37,859 bases of DNA from a bacterium. GTDB taxonomy: Bacteria > Elusimicrobiota > Elusimicrobia > Elusimicrobiales > UBA9959. The position numbers and the translations under genes were made by a program. The stretch spans positions 1-37,859 of the forward strand of contig JAJZRA010000012.1 of the NCBI GenBank assembly GCA_021847485.1. The letters are read 5' to 3'. The notes under the pieces are model-generated. The model was not told the origin of the DNA and did no database searches. It worked only from the letters and a program-made list of their open reading frames with translations. This document shows, in pieces, positions 31,794 to 37,859 of this stretch. The number at the start of each line of letters is the position of its first letter. Positions within the stretch are counted from its first letter, which is position 1.

Positions 31794-32396
31794 TCAGCCG
31801 GCCTTTACGAGGGCCTCGTAGTCCCCGGGCGTGTCGAAGTCCCTTATTATCTCAGGGTCCTCCACGTCCAGGTCGGCCGCGCGGACCGACGGGTGGTGAG
31901 TGACCCAGTGCAGACCCTCGTCGAGCGGGCCCTCGAAGCAGAGCCGCTTATGCGCGGCGGGGATGATTATCGGGTGGCCGCGCTTCAGGCGGGAATCGGA
32001 GGCGCGGAAGGCGCGCGGGATGACGATCGCGTCCCTGCGGGAGGACCAGAACTCCATTATCCTGGCGTAGGTGGAGGGCGCGATCGTCGGCTGGTCGGCG
32101 AGGCAGACCATATAGCCTTCCGAGGCGGGCGAGGCCGCGGCGAGGCCGGCGCGGAGCGAGGAGAGCTGCCCGTCCTCCGGCCTGGGATTGACCGCTACCT
32201 TCTCCCCGGCGGGCCGCCAGGCGGCGAGCACCTCGGCGGAGGCCCGGCCTAGCACGACCACCCGGTCCTCCACGCCGGCCGCGCGCAGCGCGGCGCAGAC
32301 GTGTTCGATGAAAGGGAGCCCGCGCCACGGCAGCAGGGCCTTGGGCCGTCCCATCCGGGACGATTCACCCGCCGCCAGGACGATGGCCGAGAGCAT
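31794..32396 (-). CDS. mocA: MocA-like molybdenum cofactor cytidylyltransferase
   Basis: The 200-residue nucleotidyltransferase has the N-terminal motif VLAAGESSRMGRPKALLPW (residues 6-24), CLADQP with the metal Asp, and RGHPIIIP. This is the MocA/MobA-like family. Its neighbours are molybdenum hydroxylases, which in many bacteria use the cytosine-dinucleotide form of the cofactor made by MocA, so this activity fits better than MobA. It lies 10 bases after the amidohydrolase and 5 before the permease. Confidence 0.88.
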   Translation of the reverse strand: MLSAIVLAAGESSRMGRPKALLPWRGLPFIEHVCAALRAAGVEDRVVVLGRASAEVLAAWRPAGEKVAVNPRPEDGQLSSLRAGLAAASPASEGYMVCLADQPTIAPSTYARIMEFWSSRRDAIVIPRAFRASDSRLKRGHPIIIPAAHKRLCFEGPLDEGLHWVTHHPSVRAADLDVEDPEIIRDFDTPGDYEALVKAG

Positions 32397-32406
32397 AGCC
32401 GCCGGC

Positions 32407-33780
32407 CTACTTCAGGCCCGCCCTGCGGTACAGAGCGGCCGCGGCCCTGGTCGCGCGCGCCGTCACCCGGCGCTCGTCCTCGAGGGCCAGGCGCCCGTCC
32501 TTCACGGCTATCCGGCCGTTGACGACGGTGTACTTGGTCCGGTGGGAGGCGCCGCAGAACAGCAGCGAAGCCAGCGGGTCGGACTTGGAACCGATATAGT
32601 CGAGGCCGCTCACGTCGAAGACCGCGATGTCGGCGGCCTTGCCCGGCTCGATCGAGCCGATGTCGGAGCGTCCCAGCACGGCGGCGCCGCCGCGCGTGGC
32701 CAGCCGCAGCGCGTCGCGCGCCGGCATGCCCTCCACGCCGGCCTTCACGCGCTGCACCAGCATCGCCTGCCGCACCTCGCCGAGCATGTCGGAGGCGTCG
32801 TTGGAGGCCGAGCCGTCCACCGCAATGCCCACCGGCACCTTGTGCTCCATGAACATCCGGATCGGCGCGATGCCGGAGCCCAGGCGCAGGTTGGACGACG
32901 GGCAGTGCGCGACGCCGGTGCCCGTCTTCCCCATCCGCTTAGCCTCGGCCTCGTTGAGGTAGACGCAATGGGCGAACCAGGCGTTGCCCTCCTCCACCCA
33001 GCCCACGCTCTCCATGTACTCGAGCGGGCGCATCTTCAGCGTCTTGCGGCAGAAATCGTCCTCGTCCTTCGTCTCCGCCAGGTGGGTATGCATGCGCACG
33101 CCCCAGCGCCTGGCCATCTCGGCGGTGATCTTCAGCAGCTCGGTGGTCACGGAGAACGGCGAGCAGGGCGCCAGCACCAGCCGCGTCATGCCGAACTTAC
33201 CGCCGTCGTGGTACTTGTGCACGAGGCGCTCGCAGTCCTTCATTATATGGTCCTCGGTCTGCACCACGCTGTCCGGCGGCAGGCCGCCCTTGGAGCGGCC
33301 GCGCGACATCGAGCCGCGCGTCGGGTGGAAGCGCATCCCCACGCCGCGCGCGGCCGCCACCTGCGCGTCTATGAAATTATCGCTGCCTTTCCTCGGGAAC
33401 AGGTAGAGGTGGTCCGTGCTCGTGGTGCAGCCGGTCAGCAGCAGCTCGCCCAGGCCGGCCTGCGTGCTGGCGTAGACGGCCTCCTCGTCGAGATGCTTCC
33501 AGATCTCGTAGAGATAGACGAGCCAGTCGAAGAGCTTGGCGTCCTGCACCTTCGGCAGGTTGCGCGTCAGCGTCTGGTAAAGGTGGTGGTGGGTGTTCAC
33601 CATGCCGGGCATCACGACGCAGCCTTTCGCGTCGATGACACTGTCGGCCTTCACCCGGAGGCCTTTGCCCACTTTCTTTATTTCGGGGCCTTCGATATAG
33701 ACGTCACCGCCCTTGATCTCGCGGCCCGCGTCGTCCATCGTGGCCAGCACCTCGGCGTTCTTTATCAGCAGCGTTTTCAT
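32407..33780 (-). CDS. 8-oxoguanine deaminase-like amidohydrolase
   Basis: The 457-residue metal-dependent hydrolase has the metal site of the cytosine/guanine deaminase group: H64-x-H66 in VNTHHHLYQT, H233 in MHTHLAETKDE with E236, H271 in FAHCV and D322 in VDGSASND. Long conserved stretches, such as QDAKLFDWL, STDHLYLFP, LAPCSPFSV and THHHLYQTLTR, match 8-oxoguanine deaminases, which turn 8-oxoguanine into urate; SsnA and atrazine-type hydrolases are more distant relatives. It is the first gene of the 14-gene unit. ATG 33780 has an AGAGGT box 6 bases upstream; an ATG at 33810 would lie at or before the expected transcription start. A related substrate cannot be ruled out. Confidence 0.88.
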   Translation of the reverse strand: MKTLLIKNAEVLATMDDAGREIKGGDVYIEGPEIKKVGKGLRVKADSVIDAKGCVVMPGMVNTHHHLYQTLTRNLPKVQDAKLFDWLVYLYEIWKHLDEEAVYASTQAGLGELLLTGCTTSTDHLYLFPRKGSDNFIDAQVAAARGVGMRFHPTRGSMSRGRSKGGLPPDSVVQTEDHIMKDCERLVHKYHDGGKFGMTRLVLAPCSPFSVTTELLKITAEMARRWGVRMHTHLAETKDEDDFCRKTLKMRPLEYMESVGWVEEGNAWFAHCVYLNEAEAKRMGKTGTGVAHCPSSNLRLGSGIAPIRMFMEHKVPVGIAVDGSASNDASDMLGEVRQAMLVQRVKAGVEGMPARDALRLATRGGAAVLGRSDIGSIEPGKAADIAVFDVSGLDYIGSKSDPLASLLFCGASHRTKYTVVNGRIAVKDGRLALEDERRVTARATRAAAALYRRAGLK

Positions 33781-33811
33781 GGTGAACCTCTGGTTATCCA
33801 GCGTTTCCAAT

Positions 33812-33819
33812 ATTATAGT
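33812..33819. promoter_or_regulatory. overlapping divergent -10 elements
   Basis: TATAGT on plus (33814-33819) serves the kinase gene. TATAAT on minus (33817-33812) serves the 14-gene operon. They share four base pairs (33814-33817), so the two directions should compete. The -35 matches are poor on both sides. The predicted plus leader is about 11 bases with no ribosome binding site. Confidence 0.6.
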
Positions 33820-33836
33820 AAAATCAGATTTAAGCC

Positions 33837-36398
33837 ATGATAAAGGTCGGGGACGAACTGGGCAGCCTTAAGATAACCGGCGAGCTGGGCCGCGGCGGCA
33901 TGGGCGTGGTGTACCGCGCCCACGACAAGGCGCTGCAGCGCGACGCGGCCGTCAAAATGGTCCTGCCCGAACAGGCCACGCCGCAGAGCCGGCGGCGCTT
34001 CCTGCGCGAGGCCGCCGCCATCGCGCGCTGCGACCATCCCGGTATAATCAAGGTCTATTCCTTCGGCGAGCACGCCGGCCTGCCCTACATGGCCATGGAG
34101 TACGTGGACGGCAAGCCGCTGCTGGCCTTCCTCGAACTGGCCCGCGCCATAGGCGCGGCCGGGGACGTCGAAACGCTCAGGAGCTACGGCTACGTGGCGG
34201 AGCCTTCCGGCGGCGAGGAGGACCTCCCCTATTTCCTGCGCACGCCGGGAGGCCCGCCGCTGGCCGAACCGGATTTCGAAAGCCACGCCGCGGCGCTCAT
34301 CGCCGGCGTGGCCGACGCCCTCTACGAGGCCCATTCCCTCGGCATACTCCACCGCGACATCAAGCCGTCCAATATCCTGATAGCCAGGAAAGGCCGGGCC
34401 AAGCTGGTGGATTTCGGCCTGGCCAAGTTCTCCGACTCCTCCGACATCACCACCGGCCAGCCGATGCTCGGCACGCTGCGCTACATGGCTCCGGAAGTGT
34501 TCTCCGACCGGGCCGCGGCGGAGGCCTCCGACATCTACAGCCTGGGCACCGTGCTCTACGAGCTCGTCACCCTGGAACACCCTTTCAAAGGCGACAATAC
34601 CGCCGCCTTCATACGGTCCGTGACCCAGGACAGGTGCGCCCCGCCGTCCAGGCTGAACCCCGCCCTGTCCCCGGCCCTCGGCGCGGTCATAATGAAATGC
34701 CTGGAGAAGAGGCCGGCGGCCCGCTACCGCGACGCGCGCGAGCTGGCCGACGCCATCCGCATGGCGGCCCGGCCGAAGGGCATAAGGACGCAGATAGTGG
34801 ACGGCCTCCGCGGCATGCTGCGGCCCTCCCCGGCGGAGAGCGGCAAGCCCGCCCAGGAGCCCGCCGCCCCGCCGGAGCGCCGCCGCGAGGCGGCGAAGCT
34901 GGCCAGCGAGGCCGCGCTGGCCTATTTCGTGGATTTTTCCGTCGACCAGGCCCACCAGCTGGTCTCCGAGGCGCTGAAGCTGGACCCGTTCTCCGTGGAC
35001 GCCACCGCGCTGGCGGCCGCGCTGCGGGTGCACGTCGGGAATTCCCCCGTGATCGCGCGGGCGGCCGCGCGCATGCGCCGGGCCGCCAAGGCGGCGCCCG
35101 ACGCCGGCACGCGCCTGCACGCCGCCCTTCTCGCCGACCACCTGGACGGCGCCAGGGACTGGCTGCGCAACATGGAGCATTACCTGCGGGGAGGCGCGGA
35201 GGACCCGGCCCTCATGGCCATCTGCGCCCGCGCCAGGATGAGCTCCGGCGACTACGACACGGCCATGGACTACGCCGCGCGCATAGACGCGGCCATGCCG
35301 AGCCCGTCGCTCTTCACCTGGTTCGTGGGCGCCTACCACAACGCCGCCATGGGCAGGTTCGACGCCTGGCGGGACCGGACGGCGGAGGAGATAGACCGCC
35401 ACCCGGGCAACATCATGCTGCGCTTCGCGCTGATCGAGGGCCTGATGCAGGCCGGCAAGCTCTCCGAGGCCGAGGCGGCCATGCGGGACGCGGCCGCGCT
35501 GGCCCCGAACCACGACTATTTCCCCCTGCTGCGCGCCTACCTGGCCCTGCTGCGCGGGGACCACAAGGCGGCGTGCGTCGAGCTGCGCAAGACGATGAGC
35601 TCCGGCGAGGAGGACGTGGCCGAGATCTACTACCGCCTGAGCAAGATCTACGCGCTGCGCGGCGACAAGAAGGAAGCGCTGCGCCACCTGGAGATCGCGC
35701 GCAACATGTCCCCCGACCACAGCTTCAAGTCCAACGACGAACTGAAGGCGCTGGTGGACGGCTCGGTGGAGTACCGCCCGCATTACGGGGACCTGCCCGC
35801 CGTCTGCCAGGAGGTGAACCACGAACGGGCCCGGCGCGCGCTGCTGGACAACCTCTACTCCGGCCACCGGTCGCTGGCCCAGGCCACCTCCACGATCTAC
35901 ATCGTCGCCCCCGGCTCCGACCCCGAGGCCGTGCGCTGCTGGCCGTTCTTCAACGAGGGGCGGCTCGTCCCGGTCGGCGCCACCAGGGTGACGCTGCAGG
36001 CCCTGCCGCTCTCCTCCTTCCTCGACGGCGGCGGCGCGCTGCGCGCCGATTTCCGCCGCATCCGGTCCGAATACGGCCGCTACTCCGCGGCGCTGACCTT
36101 CTCCCCGCCCATAAAGCTCCTGGCGCTGGACCCGGTAGAGGCGCGGCTGAACCTGGAAGGCGCCTGGGCCAGGCGCCAGGGCGGGACCATAGACCTGCGG
36201 CTGGACGAGATGGCCGACGGCCCGGGCTGGCGCTGCAATATCCTGGCGCTGCCGGAGACCTCGGAGCTGACGGAGCTTTCCGCCCGTTCGGACGAGGAGT
36301 TCAAGCGCGGAGGCTGGCGCTTCCTCCTCTTCAGGCGCTTCTTCTTCGACTACGAACATTTCCACCTGAAAGCGAAGATCAGGCATAAAACCGCCTGA
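33837..36398 (+). CDS. Ser/Thr protein kinase with TPR-like repeats
   Basis: The 853-residue cytoplasmic protein starts with a complete Hanks-type kinase domain (about 1-310): glycine loop GRGGMG (18-23), Lys40, Glu58, HRDIKPSN with D174, DFG at 192-194, and APE at 218-220. Between the hinge (about 87-90) and the HRD loop is an insert of about 45 residues (about 103-147, Gly/Glu/Pro-rich). Residues about 345-660 form helical TPR-like repeats ([36 protein letters not shown]). A C-terminal domain (about 670-853) of mixed strands ends [14 protein letters not shown] do not recognise it. No membrane segment. It diverges from the nucleobase operon, which it may control. Confidence 0.93.
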   Translation: MIKVGDELGSLKITGELGRGGMGVVYRAHDKALQRDAAVKMVLPEQATPQSRRRFLREAAAIARCDHPGIIKVYSFGEHAGLPYMAMEYVDGKPLLAFLELARAIGAAGDVETLRSYGYVAEPSGGEEDLPYFLRTPGGPPLAEPDFESHAAALIAGVADALYEAHSLGILHRDIKPSNILIARKGRAKLVDFGLAKFSDSSDITTGQPMLGTLRYMAPEVFSDRAAAEASDIYSLGTVLYELVTLEHPFKGDNTAAFIRSVTQDRCAPPSRLNPALSPALGAVIMKCLEKRPAARYRDARELADAIRMAARPKGIRTQIVDGLRGMLRPSPAESGKPAQEPAAPPERRREAAKLASEAALAYFVDFSVDQAHQLVSEALKLDPFSVDATALAAALRVHVGNSPVIARAAARMRRAAKAAPDAGTRLHAALLADHLDGARDWLRNMEHYLRGGAEDPALMAICARARMSSGDYDTAMDYAARIDAAMPSPSLFTWFVGAYHNAAMGRFDAWRDRTAEEIDRHPGNIMLRFALIEGLMQAGKLSEAEAAMRDAAALAPNHDYFPLLRAYLALLRGDHKAACVELRKTMSSGEEDVAEIYYRLSKIYALRGDKKEALRHLEIARNMSPDHSFKSNDELKALVDGSVEYRPHYGDLPAVCQEVNHERARRALLDNLYSGHRSLAQATSTIYIVAPGSDPEAVRCWPFFNEGRLVPVGATRVTLQALPLSSFLDGGGALRADFRRIRSEYGRYSAALTFSPPIKLLALDPVEARLNLEGAWARRQGGTIDLRLDEMADGPGWRCNILALPETSELTELSARSDEEFKRGGWRFLLFRRFFFDYEHFHLKAKIRHKTA

Positions 36399-36449
36399 AA
36401 AGTATTAAAATCTATTAGCGACATCATCACGAGGAGCCGTTCCACTATT

Positions 36450-37859
36450 ATGAAGAAGACCATCCAGTTCCTTTCCGACGCCCAGCTCAAGAGCGAGGCC
36501 GAGCGCTGCCTCTACTGCGAGGACAAGCCCTGCCAGAAGGCCTGCCCGGCCGACTGCTCGCCCGCCGATTTCATCATGGCCGTGCGCCAGATGGAGAAGG
36601 CCGACTTCAAGCGCTCCGCGGCGCTGATCATGGGGCACAACACTTTCGGCGGCGTCTGCGGCGCGGTCTGCCCCGACTGGTTCTGCGTGAAGGCCTGCTC
36701 GCGCAAGCTCTTCGACAACCCGATCAACATCCCGGCCGTGCAGGCCACGGTGGTGCAGAAGGCCAAGGACCTGGGAGCGATGCCGAAGTTCCGCAAGGCG
36801 AAGCCCAACGGCAAAAAAGTCGCCGTGGTAGGCGCCGGCCCGGCGGGCCTCTCGGCCGCCGGCACGCTGGCCCAGCTGGGCTACAAGGTGGACGTCTTCG
36901 ACAAGGACAGGAAGGCCGGCGGCGCCTGCAACCTTATCCCGGACGCGCGCTTCCCCAAGGAAGTGCTGCGCACCGAGATAGAGTGGGTCAAGTCGCTCGG
37001 CGACATCGCCATCAAGACCGGCTCGGCCGTCAAGGACCCGGCCTCGCTGCTGAAGAAGTACGACTCGGTCATAGTGACCGCGGGCGTAGAGGAGCAGCTT
37101 AAACTGCGCATCGAGGGAGAAGAACTGGGCGTGGAAGGCCTGGAGTACCTGCGCAACACCTCGAAGTACAAGGTCAAGGGCAAGAACGTGGCCGTCATAG
37201 GCGGCGGCGCGGTGGCGGCCGACTGCGCGATGAAGGCGCTGGAATTCGGCGCGGCGCGCGCGGAGATCTTCACGCGCAAGAACATCGGCGACATCCAGCT
37301 CCCCGAGCACGAGCTCAGGGACATCCTGAAGGCCGGCGTCAACATCAACGGCCGCTCGCGCATCACCGCCATCCTGAAGGGCGGCAAGGGAATAAGGATC
37401 GTCCGCCTCGACGACAAGTCCAAGGATATCCCCGGCACGGAACAGACCCGCACCGACGTGCAGTTCACCGTGCTCGCGATCAAGAACATCCCGGTCTTCG
37501 AGGACAGGAAGCAGAAGGGCGTGTTCTTCGCCGGCGACTGCCGCAACGGCGCGGCCACCGTGGTGGAGGGCACCGCCTCCGCCAAGAACGCGGCTATGGA
37601 GGCCCACGCCTGGATGCAGGACAAAAAGGCCCCGGCCATCCCGGACAACAAGAAGAGCCATGTCATCCTGGCCGGCCGCGAGCTCAAGCCGGTGGACCTG
37701 ACCACCGACTTCTTCGGCCGCAAGCTCAAGTCCCCGTTCATCATTTCCGCGTCCCCCCACTCCGACGGCTACGAGCAGGTGAAGCGCGCCTACGAGGCCG
37801 GCTGGCCCGGCGTCGTCATGAAGACCGCCTTCGACGGGCTGGAGATCCATATCCCGTCC
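36450..37859 (+). CDS. dihydropyrimidine dehydrogenase-like fused flavoprotein, 3' end missing
   Basis: The first 470 residues are in the window. The N-terminal 4Fe-4S region has C20-x2-C23-x4-C28-x3-C32, then C70, C74, C79, C83, with Gln98 in INIPAVQ. This is the cysteine and glutamine pattern of eukaryotic dihydropyrimidine dehydrogenase. The FAD motif GAGPAG (128-133), a second dinucleotide motif IGGGAVAADCA, and FFAGDCRNGAATVVEGTASA follow. From about residue 420, ELKPVDLTTDFFGRKLKSPF and YEAGWPGVVMKT begin the FMN domain. So PreT- and PreA-like parts are fused, as in eukaryotes, whereas many bacteria encode them separately. The FAD/NADPH part is shorter than in mammals. GAGGAG lies 13 bases before the ATG, 51 bases after the kinase. 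Substrate is inferred. Confidence 0.88.
   Translation, partial: MKKTIQFLSDAQLKSEAERCLYCEDKPCQKACPADCSPADFIMAVRQMEKADFKRSAALIMGHNTFGGVCGAVCPDWFCVKACSRKLFDNPINIPAVQATVVQKAKDLGAMPKFRKAKPNGKKVAVVGAGPAGLSAAGTLAQLGYKVDVFDKDRKAGGACNLIPDARFPKEVLRTEIEWVKSLGDIAIKTGSAVKDPASLLKKYDSVIVTAGVEEQLKLRIEGEELGVEGLEYLRNTSKYKVKGKNVAVIGGGAVAADCAMKALEFGAARAEIFTRKNIGDIQLPEHELRDILKAGVNINGRSRITAILKGGKGIRIVRLDDKSKDIPGTEQTRTDVQFTVLAIKNIPVFEDRKQKGVFFAGDCRNGAATVVEGTASAKNAAMEAHAWMQDKKAPAIPDNKKSHVILAGRELKPVDLTTDFFGRKLKSPFIISASPHSDGYEQVKRAYEAGWPGVVMKTAFDGLEIHIPS

Noticed and set aside
33813-36386. An 857-codon open frame on the minus strand opposite the kinase gene
   Set aside because: It lies fully antisense to the kinase, has low-complexity composition and no recognisable motif.
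36450-37859. Glutamate synthase small subunit (GltD) or YgfK
   Set aside because: The N-terminal half is shared with GltD, but the frame continues into an FMN domain. YgfK has the opposite domain order, with the dihydroorotate dehydrogenase-like part first.
1-37859. CRISPR arrays, tRNA or rRNA genes, riboswitches, insertion sequences
   Set aside because: No regularly spaced repeats, cloverleaf-like segments, known riboswitch cores or transposase frames were seen on either strand. This is by eye; a covariance-model search would be decisive.

Overview
The window comes from a GC-rich (roughly two thirds G+C by eye) Gram-negative bacterium. A TolC-type channel, a tripartite efflux operon, an outer-membrane barrel and secreted proteins mark it as diderm. 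Hybrid cluster protein, rubrerythrin, superoxide reductase, rubredoxin and two molybdenum hydroxylases point to anaerobic or microaerophilic life. Isoleucine is often encoded by AUA despite the GC content (8 AUA, 14 AUC, 0 AUU in the hcp gene). I lean towards a high-GC Elusimicrobiota-like lineage, but nothing in the window proves it. No rRNA, tRNA, CRISPR array, insertion sequence or phage gene was seen.

Left third (1-14.6 kb). A purE-purC pair runs leftward. Diverging from it is an Rrf2-type Fe-S regulator with hcp, read from a strong promoter whose -10 lies inside a perfect inverted repeat. After a strong terminator and a cluster of palindromes come a TIGR02757-family gene and a five-gene peroxide/superoxide operon (rubrerythrin, thiol peroxidase, desulfoferrodoxin, ferritin-like protein, rubredoxin). 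Then follow a DNA-deoxyinosine glycosylase-like gene, a small membrane protein, a family-39 glycosyltransferase, a secreted rhodanese, and a MacAB-TolC-like operon on the minus strand.

Middle (14.6-16.2 kb). A glutamine synthetase gene stands alone, with its own promoter and a weak terminator.

Right half (16.2-37.9 kb). This is the most interesting part. Fourteen minus-strand genes run from 33780 down to 16228 with gaps of 42 bases or less, several of them overlapping, and end at a hairpin terminator. In transcription order they are: an 8-oxoguanine deaminase-like amidohydrolase, a MocA-like cytidylyltransferase, an anion permease, a membrane class III adenylyl cyclase, XdhC, a molybdopterin subunit, a CsgG/FlgO-beta-barrel fusion, a 2Fe-2S subunit, an FAD subunit, a secreted TldD-like protease, a secreted TldE-like partner, then a second FAD subunit (carrying a one-base frameshift), a second 2Fe-2S subunit and a second molybdopterin subunit. 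Deaminase plus cofactor maturation plus two hydroxylases suggests oxidative breakdown or salvage of purines or related heterocycles. The envelope proteins and the cyclase in the same transcription unit are unexplained. Diverging from this unit, through overlapping -10 elements, are a Ser/Thr protein kinase with TPR-like repeats and a fused dihydropyrimidine dehydrogenase-like flavoprotein cut by the window edge. Together they look like a nucleobase-catabolism locus with built-in signalling.
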